A stretch of DNA of 64,000 nt from Antedon mediterranea (Eukaryota; Echinodermata; Crinoidea; Comatulida; Antedonidae): positions 8,315,001-8,379,000 of the forward strand of contig NC_092677.1 in NCBI RefSeq assembly GCF_964355755.1, given 5' to 3'. The position numbers and the translations under genes are program-made. Every line of letters starts with the position of its first letter. Positions within the stretch are counted from its first letter, which is position 1. This document shows, piece by piece, positions 1-13,441 of this stretch. Below the pieces are notes generated by a model. The model ran no database searches, was not told the DNA's origin, and saw only the letters and a list, made by a program, of their open reading frames with translations.

Positions 1-360
1 GTGAGTATCTGAAATGGCATAATCTTATAATCTACTTTCATGTTTCGAAGTAGCTAAGCTGATGGATATAGTGTTTGTAATTCATTGAGAATAAATAAAT
101 GTTAATCCTTTCATATTCCCTATGTAATATGGTAAAGGAATGTAGATAAATGACCAGAAGGAGTCTGGTGATTAAGATTTTACTTGTAGTTTCTGCAGAA
201 ATGTTTTTCGTTCATTCAAAAATTAATATTTATAAGACTACCTTTCCAGACCATCTAACCTCAGTATTTCCAACCATGTACCGTGGACTGGTCATCACTC
301 TTATCTCAAATTGATTTGAGGTCTTCATGATAGTGTTCTAATATATTCTAAAACAACTCC

Positions 361-515
361 ATTAAAGCTTGGTTCCCACTTGTACGCAACTCATCAAGAC
401 ATACGGGCACCGCAAGCAATTTGACCAATCACAGCGCGATGGATCATTCAAACTGTTGCTTGTGATTGGTCAACTCATTCGTTGTCTTGAGTCCAAATAA
501 AATCCAAGCTTTAAT
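361..515. mobile_element. Short inverted-repeat element (MITE-like)
   Basis: A perfect 12-bp terminal inverted repeat, ATTAAAGCTTGG and CCAAGCTTTAAT, bounds 155 bp with further internal complementarity (gaccaatcac and gtgattggtc). There is no coding sequence. It lies in the CARMIL intron at the left edge. Confidence 0.6.
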
Positions 516-549
516 AAGAAATAGATAATGATGTTTTTATTTTTTTTAG

Positions 550-3500
550 GATATTGATACTATATACCTGTCACAGAATTGTAAAGACCTTTGTCTGAAT
601 GATTTTGATCATCTCAATCCAAGGTAAGATTGTCAAATTTAACATTAGAAAACATGTCAAACATAGTTCTACTATGATTAATTGATTGAAATATATATTT
701 ATACTGGGCTATCTATACAGCAACTTTGTATATCCATGCCTACAATGTGGAAACATTATCAGTAGTGAAACAATCGCCCGTATTTTTAAACCGGACCTTA
801 GTTTCCATGATTTAATTAAAGTAAAAATAATAAAATCATAATATGTTATAACAGTAAAAACAATGTAGTTTCTGCAGTAATTGCATTTGAATAAAATTGA
901 CATGATCCTTAAACAAAATATGAATATGAATTAATATTACATACAGTAGTTAAAACTAAACTAGAGAAGTATAAATTTCAAGTCAATCAAAAGAAATCAA
1001 CATATTTAGGAGATACTGAATTAAATTATATTCATTCATTTTTCTAGGGATTTGACTCCAATCATTGCGTCTTTAGAGCATAACACCTTTTTCAATCAAC
1101 TCTCAGCGAATAGTCTTAAAATTAAACTGGTAAGTCTGGACTTCCTTGTAGCATTATATTTGCGCTTAAGTAAAGATTAGCTCAAAATAAGCATGAAGAA
1201 AGTTTGCTTTAAAAAAATGTTTGAAGAATTTTAAGGCTTAAGAAAAGCTTTTTCGGGCAGTTTAAAAGTAGAGTATGTACTGTATGCCTGCGGCAAAGTC
1301 AAGAGCAAAAATCAGAGAAAATGCTACAATTGCTGCATGTCAAGTACAGTAAAAGGCAAAGTTTAGTAAAAATAATTATTATAATATATAGGTCTTTTAT
1401 TTTTTAATGGAACATTTTTTTTTCCATGAGGATGATTTGAAATACCTGCTAAGGGTTCCTTCTTTTTTTTGTAGAATCTACTTTTTGTATAGCTGTCTGT
1501 TCCTAATCTTCCCATCTCCTCTGTCTTAAATCCCTATCTCATATTGCACAACTAAGGGATATTAATATTCATTATACATTGAGGGCTTAGTATATCAACG
1601 CATTATGAACACAGTTCATAACCATCAGGGTTTCAATGACTTAGTAAAGGTAAATTCTGTTACTGCCTAGAGCAGTTGACATTCATGACCTAATAATCCT
1701 TTTACTTATCACATATATCCCAAATGTATTGTGTGGAATAACAATTTAAAATCACTTAACATATCTGTGTATGACTATGTATATTTTTAAGCATCCGGAA
1801 CACTGCTGATACTTTACCAGAAAACCCGGAACTTTTTTGTTCACAAAAACACTACTGATCAACAATTTTGTGTGCAAACCAAGTATGATTTGCATAAAAT
1901 TTTTATAAAAATGATTTGGTATATAGCTAGAAAAAAACTCCAGGTTCATAAACCCGCTACATTCAGATACTGAAAGAAAAACTTGTTAATAACAACTGAT
2001 ACTTCAATATACTAGATCCACATTAGAAATGATGCTTTTTTTTCACTTTGTGTTTGATTTGTATGAAATGGTATTGCAGTTTGCATCACGAAATAATTAT
2101 GTTGATAGAAAGTTTACAGTACACCACTATGTAGTTCTGAAAAGAATTATTGAGTTTTTCCAGAATAAACAAGAAATATTTCTTACAAAAAACGCTGCTC
2201 GACATTTTGAAATTAATCATTGTTCTTTCTTCAGACATATTTATGATTAATTATTAAAAAGATGTCCTTTAATCGCAAAAATACATACAAGTCAAAGATA
2301 GTTCTTTAATTATGATTCACATGCCCATTTAAAAACATTGGTCAATTTTGAACTTTATTGTGCTGTGTGTGTGTGACCTCAACCTGTTGGCATGCAACTG
2401 AATACCCTCTAGAGACAAAGTGACTTAACGAAAATTCTTCCCAGTCTGTTGATCCGTGTCAATCAATCAAAGGGCGAGAATCCAAATTCGTTCAACCGTG
2501 AGCCCTCATAGACTCTCTTTTCCCCCCCCGGAAGTTTTTTGGGTCCAGCAGCTGGGATCTATAAATTATAGTCAAGTTTACAAAGTCGCAAAACTGTCGG
2601 CCTTAGATACTATAACTGCTGCTTGCTTTAGCTTATGAATGAGTAGTCCTCATGGGACGTAGCTGGCTATAGCAGCAGCGTGAAAACAGTTCTTTTCAGA
2701 ACTACATATAAGGTGACATGATACTGCAAACTTTAGAACAACAAAGATTAATGATGTTAAAGTATGGAAAGTTGTGTAAAAAAATGTTCTGATTTAACAT
2801 ATTATTCTACTAAAAATTTGTTTAAAAAAAGTTGTTATCTTCTGAGACATACACAGCCTGAAAAACTTCTTGTCTTCCTATTGATTCCTGTACTTCATAA
2901 CCCTACTGTCTGATAGACAGTTTCAAATTTTGTAGTATTGTTGCAAAAGTATTTAAATTTTAAACTCATTCATCTTTTTTTATTCATATAAAAGGGTCAT
3001 ATTAAGCTATAAGCTTGTCAATTAAGCAAGTATATACTGTTGTTCACAGTTGAATCAATATATATCAGGAAATAAATTCTTGATAATTAGAAAACACAGG
3101 ATCAATAGTGTTTTGACTTGTAAACATATTTCTCAAATATCATGAAAACAAGGACATATTTACAGTTCATTTTAATCATAATATCAATAGAGTTTACAAT
3201 TAATTATACATACATTTTGTATGGCAAATTTACCGCATATTGTTAAGGCATGCGGATTCAGTGCAGGGCTCATCCTGTTTTACTCCCCAATACTAGGAAA
3301 TCTTTGAATCTCTTCTTAGTAATTCATTCACCACTAATCATGTTGGTTGAAGTATGGAGGAATTCTAAATAACTCTTCTATGGTTGAAGGATACACATAA
3401 ACGACCCAGCCCATGAATTTCACGTCGGCAATCGGCAATTGCCGACCTTATTGCCGACCTTAAATTGTCAGAGGACGGCAAGAGATTGCCGACCTAGAAA

Positions 3501-6500
3501 CTAGGCTAGATCCCTCCTTTCAAGCCTCCTAGCAACAACATGGTACTTTAAGGGATCGTATCATTGAAATTTTAACAGGCATATTCACCACCATGTTGTG
3601 TTTAGTTAACAAACCATGGAATTAAGATGATCCCTGAATTCACTCAACCATTACATCATTTTGTGTGTGAGCTGCATGCTTTCCTATCAACCAAGCTGGC
3701 TGGGCACAGCGCTGCGCGCCACCCACCTGTGTAGGGGAATACCCTGTTATGCCAAGCAAGCAACTATGCTCTGTGTACGGCTGGCTCCAGAACCATGATG
3801 TTCAGCAATTAATTATCAAATAGAATTTATCTTGTAGATTTTAGTGTTAGGTTTTTATATTTTTTTAAAGTTAATTTTGCTAGTTCTTTTTGCATAACAT
3901 AGGGAGGCTAGGCCTAGCTAGGCCTTTTAGGTTAGCAAGAGGTTTAGGCCTTGGGTTGGGGTGAATTTTCTATTTTTAGAACTGCCGAGACTGCCGACCT
4001 TGGCGAATTTAAGGTCGGCAATTTTTTGCCGACCTTCTTTTTTCTGAATTTCGTGGGCTGAACGACCTATGACCTGCAGTTACGACCATCAATACCTCTC
4101 AAATATAAATACCAATACAGTTTATTACAGTATATACTGTATACAGTTTTTTTTTACAGTATTTTTTTACTGTATATTATACTGTACAGTTTATTTACAG
4201 TACCTTTTTTTAACAGTATAAATACAGTTATTTACAGTTTAATTTAATCATGAAAGTTTCTTCCTTACAGAATCATAGCAAAAGCGTAAGTAGAGAAACG
4301 TTTTTCAAGCCTGAAGAAAAAAATCACAAAATCAATTTCTTTTCTTTTTATGTTATCATCATTTCATAATTGACTTGGGAGTTTTGGTTCTTGAGTAGAA
4401 AATAGCTTTTAGTTAGTTTACCGTACTGTACAGTAATCGCAAAGTTTCCTAATAGTGTACTGTACGAAACAGGCAATACTTTGCTTTATGTACAAGATTA
4501 TTATTTATAAAGTTCATTCCAGCAGTTTAAGTAGCTTCTACACCAATTTGATTAGGACTAATTGGCTTGTTAGGCCTTCCATAGACTCTTGTAGTTAAAA
4601 ACTCTTTTTGAACACTTTTCTATCCAGAGAAAAATAATAATTTGAATAATCATTTTTGCCTTCGTAGACAAGGTATTCTTGTGATTTGTAGAAAACTAAT
4701 ATAGCGAGAACATATTTAAAAATTACAGTACATTCAGCAAATAATTTTCTTTAGATATATTAACAATTTAACTTAAATTAGCATAGAGCCAATATTTCTT
4801 TAATAGATAAAATAATTATGAATAGTGGAAATTTTCTAATTTCTTGCTTTTCATGTGACTTTTAGCTTCTTCCGTTGTTGGGTTTATCCAATCCTTTCGG
4901 GATTCTGATAATTTAACAGATATTGCAAATGTAGGTCAATACCATTGAGTGGGATGTGACCTAATACATGTGGGCTTGTCTCATATGTTCCTGTGTTAAG
5001 TCGACAGCAAGCCTGTAGCCAGGATTGTTACATGGACTTTGTATTTTGTGTCCAATAATGTGCAAGTTTGAACGTAAGCAAGCACTGAATTGAAGACCAA
5101 AAGAAGAAGGGGTGGGGTTGAGAAGGAGTTTGGTGGCTACAGAAGAAAATGATGTTTATATTTTCATAGTCCAGTAGTAGATTAAATTTGCTTGATTGAT
5201 TAAAATAAAAACTTAGTACTTTAACATAAGAACGAAAATCAAAATCATAGCCTAAAGCGTAGTAGAACCAGCTGCCACAACATATCTAGGTGGTAGCCAA
5301 CACATTCAATACAATTTGTTTGATAGACTTTTTATATATGTTTTATGTTTACACATTTAAATTTTACCAGTTGTTTTAAAAATATCTTTGCTTACATCGT
5401 TTAACATAGTTTATAACTTTAAGAGTCCTTAAAAAATAAATAATAAAAAGTAAATATAACAAATTAAAAAAAAAATAAAATTGTTGTTTTGTAAAGATAT
5501 TTTAGCTCATCGGATCTTACACCTTAATTACGTAATTAATTACTTATTGGTAATTGAAGTTATTGAGTTTACAACCTATATGTGTATGCCTATAATGGCC
5601 TAATGACAATGTATATTCTTTTTTTTTGTTGTCTTTTTTTCTTTATTGTATCAAACAATCAATACAAAAGGTAGCCAAGATATAGCCGGAGCTAATCAAG
5701 CTTGGTACCTTTTAAAACATCTTAACTTTACTTAAGCTACGAAACCCTTTTCTAAATGTGGTCTTTAAAAAAAAACTCACAGACAATAAAATCACCATTA
5801 AAGTGGCAAATGGTCATCACACTATAACCATTGTTTTGCGTTATCACCACCATGAAATATGCTACCATAAGTTAAGCATCATCACAATAAACCTACATCT
5901 TGGATTTACATTATCAGATAAATCACTATTGTAAAATGTCATTACAATGTCATTTCTTTGCAATATGAAAAAAATGGTTGGCTTCCTTTCTTCTTCTTTT
6001 TAATTCATCTGATATCCAAGGTCTATTAAATAACTTTCTCATCTTTACAATAACTTGCAATCTATTAAAAACACCTTCATCAACTTCAACTGAAGAGAAT
6101 TCCTTTAACATTATAACAAGTTTACATATTAATATAGATATTTCATTACATATTAACTTTCACTTAATAGTGCAACACCTGTTTAATGACCTTTCAAATA
6201 ATATTTGGATATTAACGATACTTTTACCTATTACCTGTACTTTTTAGCTGTATCTTATGGCATAGACCTAATAAGTACTATATCGAAATGGCAAGTAGTA
6301 AAAACAGTAGTAAAACAGTAGTAAAACAGTATACAGTTTCTACATGTTTTAAGATGTGTACAGTAATATGTAGGCCCACTGTACAGACTTTTCATTTCTT
6401 CAGTGGAACTGAATTAAATGTGAAAAGCATCAAACTTGAAATCAAACTCACTTTATTGACAAATCAATAATCAACATATTTGTACTTAAATATTAGCTTC

Positions 6501-9500
6501 CCAGACAAGATGCTCAACAAACAAGTGAAATTAAACAGAAGGTATAAAATAAATCGTTCCTGTGAATGCATGTGTTATGACATTGTTACAGTACTGTAAT
6601 GTATTTAATCAACTTTCTTTGCATTTATTTTTCTTTTATCTTTAGATATTACTAAACTTAACGCATATGCAAGTCTGTCTCTATTTCATTTATCATCCTA
6701 TATTTGAATACAGTTTACTGCCCCATTATTTAACTCTCCATCGTCTAAAATAAAAAAATACTTACTGAAGAGATCTGTGCTATTCATATTGCACTGATGA
6801 CTGTTTGACTGTATACTTTTAAGATAGCGTATGTGGAATAGTCTGCTTGTTTTTACTCATTAAAACTTTTTTATGTTTTTTTTTTGTTCAAATGCTTTTA
6901 ATAAAACAGTCTTTCTTGCTTGAATGCTTTGAAATCAGTATTTCTTTGTTAAATGTTTTTATAAGTTATTTTTTACCATGCCTATTATATGATTTATTTA
7001 ATACATTATTTGATAATACTGTAACATGTTGTATTTAATTGATAAAATATGTAAGGTTTGTATATAAACACATTATGAAGTTGAAATATTTTTCTTTATT
7101 GCATTACAAATGCTTTTTTATATTTTTGCTTGTAAAATCAATCATGAATGCTTCGCAATTTTTGGATAGAATGCATGTTTTTTGTTTTTTTATAAGCAGT
7201 TTAACACGGTTTCCACCACCTCTTCTTTGTAAGATTTTGTTTTTTGTTGAAGAGTAACTTGTAAAATATTAGATCAAGGATATTTTATTGAGTTTTATAA
7301 TCATTTTATAAATTAAATAAAGGTAAGGTAATAATTCGAAAAGCAGAGCATTGAGAATCTGATTTATAAATATTTCTTTCTTGGACTTGTTGACACTGAT
7401 GATTCTGCATAGAGTACTGGGTAATATCTATCGTGAGCAATAATGAAGGCATCCAATATTTCTAAAACAAGATAAGTATTTCAAATACTCTTTCATAGAC
7501 TAAATATATTTCTTTGGTTTTATAGAATACAGAGGCATTAACAAAAGCTATTGTACAAGTGATGAAGAAAACTTCCATAAACAAGTTGGTGCTTGTAGAC
7601 TGTAATCTGAAACAGTGAGTTTTGTGGATTGGTATAATCCCAGCATGACAGAGACACGATAATATTAAGGGGACCCAGAAAAGTTCCCCCTTAATATAAT
7701 CGTGTCTCTCTAACAGGGATGTCCTCTTACTAGTGTTTTTTACTATTGTTAAAACATATTTATCATTATCCTATATCATATTTGCCATATAGAAAACAAA
7801 TATACATACAGAACAAATGTAAGTCAATGAAGCAAGATTACCAAAATAACAGTCAAGAGGCTCTCCACAAAGAAACAAACAAATTAAATATATCTTCTCT
7901 TACGTTTCACAGGAAAGTGTACCTTTAATAGGAAGGTCCTCTGAATAAGGGGGTCCCAAAGAATGAGTTCTATCAGACTTTGTTTGTTAAAACATGCCAC
8001 TTTGAGACCCAGCAAATAAATATGATGTCTCTCTAAAAGGGATGTCCGGTTAATAGAGGTTTTTCCTAGTTTGAAAATATATTTCTTCTCTTTCGTTTTA
8101 CAGTAAAGTCTTCCTTTTTGGGAAGGTCCCAAAGTATGAGTTCTATCAAATTTTTTTTTTAACTTTTTCCACTCACTTTGATTTTCACACAGAAAATAGA
8201 GAGAAAAATTGTAGTATATTAATATGTAAAAAAATTTTTAATTTTTTAATTATAAATATTTGCTTTACTTATTTTATTTTGTAGGGAATTTGCACATGGA
8301 CTTAATACAGCTTTGCTAACCAACACCAAATGCTGTTTGACACATCTAAACCTGTCCAATAATTCCATTGAAGATCGCGGTGTACAAGCGTTGAGTGACC
8401 GCCTTGCTAAGTTACCGGATGGACTGACAGTCCTTAAACTTGCGAAAACAAACATCACTAGCAAAGGTTTTCTTTCAATATTTGCATGCATTTAGTTACC
8501 ATAACTATGTTATGTTAATAATAAATTCATTTTTCAAATACTGTATTGCTATACTTGAAATTGCATATTGCAAGCAATTGGCTGAGTGGTTAAGACAGTG
8601 GAACCATGAAAATGTGTAACATCCACAGCGCTCTGGTCTTCATGAAATAGAGCTATATGTCGCATTACATGACATTACAACAATTAGTGCTGCAAGCAGA
8701 TCTATGGACATCTCTTTTCAAGATTGCTGGGGAGGCGGTTGTAATTTGTGCCAAATATTGCTATAACTATACTAACATACTGAACCCCCTGAGAGAACAG
8801 TCTTATACTGACACATAGTATAATGAAGAAGGAAAGAATGTGATAGCAAAGGAATAAAAAAAAAACAATGTTTAATCATACATCATACAGATTTTTAAGG
8901 TTTAAGTCTACCTGATATAAACCTAATCAACATTGAACGAATACCTATTTTCATCTTTGTAAATTGTAATTTGTATTTTTTTTCCTATTTAGGTGTTTCG
9001 TTCATGTTTAAGTCATTCAACGAAAATGACCGAATGTCAAATTTGCTAAAAGTACTTGATCTTTCGTATGCCTCATTCAAGGACGGCGATTTATCAGTAA
9101 GCAAAAAATATAAATGTTTTTTAATGTGCTGCCTGCAACATTTTGTAAAATAACTACCAATAAAATAATGGTCGGTTTAGACTAGAAATATTTAATCGAA
9201 GATCCCTGGCCCCTCAACTTGTTTTTAATGTCAAATTTCTTTCCTGACCTTGTTGCTTTAGAGACTAACACTACTTGTTATCAAAACAAGAGAAATGCTT
9301 TGTAAAAACTATTCCTTTTGTTTCGTTATACACAATACAAATCTATACAATGCTTTTTGACTATTTAGAATTTAGGGGAATTCCTAAAATGTCTGGTTTT
9401 CCAGAAAGTCTGGAATTCAGATTGAATATATTAAAAATATTGAAAATAAGATATTGTCAGAAAGCTAATGTTACAATGTCTCAGTAAGGTTTGTGTTATA

Positions 9501-12500
9501 AAAATTGTCAATTGTCACTAACTCATGTATGTTAATATTAGACTAGTCGATTTGTTAGTCTCAAACAGCATAAATTCCTAATTGCTTTAGAGATTTTTTC
9601 CTACAATTGTACATTATGATAAAAGTACATTTGTGGTTGTTAGTCCCCCCCCCCCCCTCCCACCAAAAAAAAATTTATGTGTGAATTCTTCAAATTTAAT
9701 GATATAAAGTACAGTTTTACCTAAAAGTTGGGTAAAGCATGTAGCTCACTGACACAAAGATACTTCGCAGTAGTTAACCAGCTACCATCAATAGTACACT
9801 TGATTCTGGAAGAGTGTCCAGTTTTGAGAATGTTGTCTACATTTTTAATATAATTTAATTTTTAAGGATTTTGGAGGTAATTTTGTCTGTTATTTTGATT
9901 ATAACAATTTTCATTTTTTAGGATTTTAAGCACTTTCTTGCCACGCCCAATGTCTTGACCCACTTGGACATATCCTTTACTGGTCTACCTCTCGATGAGT
10001 TGTTTAATGCACTGTACAGAGGATGCCTGTTAAAAATGTCTCATCTGAACCTAGCTGGCAACACATTCACAACAAAGTAAGACAGTGTTCCAATTTATTT
10101 TATTCAGCAGTATTTTTAGTGATATTGCTTCATTTTGTAATCTTTTGAAGAAACAGATGCTTGATTTAACATCAGACTAAATCCCTTGGATGATTTGGTG
10201 GACATGTCATGACAAGATGTATCATCCAAACTAACGTATGTAATTGATCAACTCGCTTGAGTTTTGCCTATGTTGCAATAATAGTAGTTCATTCTGATAT
10301 AGCGCATATAAGCAAGTTCTCAATGCACTGGACATTATTACCCCAGTCATTATTTTTATAAAAAAAACGTATGGAAACATGCTTTCATAATGCAGCTAGT
10401 ATTCAGTGCAAAGTTTTGTCTTGAGAGAAGCAAATGTATAGTAAAGTGTCTTACCTAAGGATACAACAATGTCCAATAGATCAACAAAATATGTACAATA
10501 CATATAATATTCAGGGTTATAATAGTTCGCAATCAGTATAAGCTTGCTAAATTTGTGGTTTCACTATATTGATATTCATTTACATTTCTTTTTTTCAATA
10601 TAGAAAAGTGAAGCCTATCCCTATTCCACCTTCAATTAAGCAGTTCTTCTCATCAGCGATGGAACTGAAGGTCATTGGACTATCTGGAAATAAGATTCCA
10701 CCTGATGTTGTCAAGTAAGAAACACTTCTTCATTTTTTGTTGTATTTTGAATTATATTTTCCGATAATGGTAATAGACTGTTCTCTCCGAGAGGCCATGA
10801 TGAGCAAGTTCATTATTGTGCACAGGGACCAACATTACACCCCATCTGAAGGACAAGATAAATAGAAGAAAAGACCTTGCAATATGGCACAGCCAGGTCT
10901 CGAACCTATGTCTCTCTCTCAATTGCTAGTCTGATATATTCTTACTCTCTCACTTTGTAGCTCTGCTAGTTTAAAGCTACACTCCTAGAATAGTGCAGGC
11001 TTTCTCCTGAACACAATTTACATTCCAATTTCTTTTCTTATTTTCAGAGAGATAATGTTAGCCATTGGTATGAACAAATCTATTGTAGATGTTGATCTAG
11101 ATCTAAGCTCCAATGAAGTAAGTATAAATAGCCTTTATAATATTACTGGTACGTAGCAGGTACTTGGAGGTTCTCCAATTATACACTCTACTTGAAGTCT
11201 AGTAAAGTGTCCTTGAAAATAAAAATTATAACGTTTAACTTATTTCTTTACATTTCTTGTGGTTTCCTTCTACAGTGCTATTATTAATAGCCAATATAAA
11301 AATGATTTATATTAATATGAAAAATATGTTTGTAATTGCGATATTTATGTTTATAATAGTCTACTTGTGAATAATTAATTTGTGTTGTTTATCAGTTAAA
11401 AGCAGCTGGATGCCTTATGGTAGAGAGTGCCATAGGTAACGTCACCAACATACGCTCTCTGAACATCAGTGACAATGACCTGAATGATGGCTTGGTCAGT
11501 TTCCTTGACTGGGTTGGCACAAATAAAACACTGAAGGTTCTGGACATATCAAAGAACCTTAATAAAACCAAGTGAGTGTAATTCAAGTTCAAGTTAAAAA
11601 AACATTTATTTATTTAATAATGGTATATTATTGTACAGTATAACATAGGTGTGTATTTAAATGAACATGGTAATAAACCATCATTTGGGGTCTTTTCTAG
11701 AAGAAATGAAGTTTCTTGTCTCAAGAAAGACCCCAGATACAATTGTAACTATAAAAAAAATGATAAATAGATAAATGATACATAAATTGACATACACATG
11801 ATAGTATTGGATGTTCTACTAAGTTATTTGTGTTTTTGAAAGAGCATAAAAGGTAAGGTCAATCGATGTGTCGTCATTTGAACCTAAGAACCATCAAAAC
11901 TGTATCGAAATAAGGAGTGAGGAAACAAGTCCCAATATATAATAATATGGTACCCTTCCAAAAAAGACCAACACACATGTGCCTGCATGCGCACAATAAA
12001 TTACTATGACATAGATCGGTCGTCGAAAATTGCAAGCTTCCTATTAGCACTGTTTGTTGTACAGTAAAACAATAAATGTGGTTAGATAGCGCACATCCGT
12101 AAGTCCAGTGGTTTCTTCAGACAATTTTAAGATTTTAGATTACTTCTTACTAATCCTACTGTAAAGTGAATTTTGATTAATACATTTTTAAATCTTAATC
12201 TAAAAAATGCCATGTGTACAAATATTGGACTATTAATTAGTAACCTTAAAAATCTTCCAAAGTTATTATGGACTAATGTTTTTTTTTGTTTCAGATCGGT
12301 TGAGAAAACCATGGAAGCCCTTGTTAAATTAATTCAAGAAGAAGATTTGGTGAGTTTAACCGAGATAGGTAATATGTTAGTTTAGTTAATAAGTTATTTT
12401 TGAAACATATGATGGTAAATCTGATGGACTGCGGTGTGTACTTAATCTCAAAGATAAAACCAAATCTATTGAATTTTACCATGCTACCATAAATCTACAT

Positions 12501-13441
12501 GCTATGACAGAATGTCTATTAGGGAGAAAAACTGTTCCTTTTTATAGGGGTGTCCTCTGAATAGTGGTGTCTCAAAGAAGGCTTCTACTCAGATTTTGTT
12601 ATTTCATTTTCTTTGTAGTCTTTGGAGAACTTGTCAATAGCTGATTGCCATCTCAACTATGAAACTATTGTTGTCATTAATGCTCTCGGCAGTAATACAT
12701 CTCTTACCAGTATCGACTTAAGGTATGTAAGAACTTCACATGTATTGGTCTTCAACTTGAAAGAGTTACAAATCCAACATTTGCTTCTCACTAAAATTGA
12801 AATGATGGGTTATCTCTTTTATTTATTTATTTATTCGGTATAAATACAAAAATGAAGAACAAAAACAGAAGTTGAAATTCTTATGAGTTTACATTCAAAA
12901 TATAATTTTAAAAACAACTAAACATCAAACGTTAAGCCTATACGAAAAACTAAATAGAACCATCATCTTATATAAAAACTGTTAAAAATCAAACATTATT
13001 GTAAAATCTTAAAATTCAAAATTTTCATTATTTAAATATATAATAAATTCATACAGGGTTAAAATAAGAATAACTCTTGTATGTTAACAAAAGCGAAAAC
13101 TCATGAGGTAGATTTTGCTAAGCACACTTGACGTCACAGCAATTTATGGCAACGGCTGTACAGCGAGCGTGCGAGGTGATATTTTCAATCTGAAATCATA
13201 TCTACATCCCTAATACGTTTTCAAAATATCGTTTTCTGTAAAGTTGTCCTATAAATTAAGATAAAAGCATATATAATTGATAATAATGTTTTTTACTGTG
13301 CAGTGGTAACAATATGCGAGACCTTGGTGCTAAGATGTTAGCCAAAGCGTTAATGATCAACTCCAAACTTACATTTGTGAATTGTGATCGCAACAACATT
13401 ACTTCTGATGGTTACAGGGAGTTAGCTAATGCTCTGGAAAG
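550..13441 (+). CDS. CARMIL: CARMIL leucine-rich repeat region (12 exons)
   Basis: These exons encode window residues 1-446. Recurrent LRR cores are visible, for example LTHLNLSNNSIEDRGV (8285-8466 exon), LKVLDLSYASF, LTHLDISFTGL, MSHLNLAGNTF, IRSLNISDNDL, LKVLDISKNLN and TSIDLSGNNMRDLGAKML. The segments VLPD-like AKLPDGLTVLKLAKT, SIKQFFSSAMEL and VIINALGSNTSL-type blocks line up one after another with vertebrate CARMIL in the same order, which is the basis for the family call. This horseshoe packs next to the PH-like domain in the known mouse CARMIL structure. Exon phases are consistent throughout (for example 623 ends in phase 2 and 1048 resumes with one base). Long introns separate the exons and hold only repeats. 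Confidence 0.92.

Larger units (their letters stand above)
1130..7525 (+). other. 6.4-kb CARMIL intron
   Basis: It contains the candidate microexon (4271-4285), a hAT-like element (3407-4060), a dispersed repeat copy (about 2160-2690), a run of degenerate tttacagta motifs near 4110-4250, and otherwise AT-rich sequence with no gene. Confidence 0.7.

Noticed and set aside
5978-7257. Several small hydrophobic frames in the large CARMIL intron
   Set aside because: AT-rich intronic sequence often gives Phe/Leu/Ile-rich frames; no homology or splice support.
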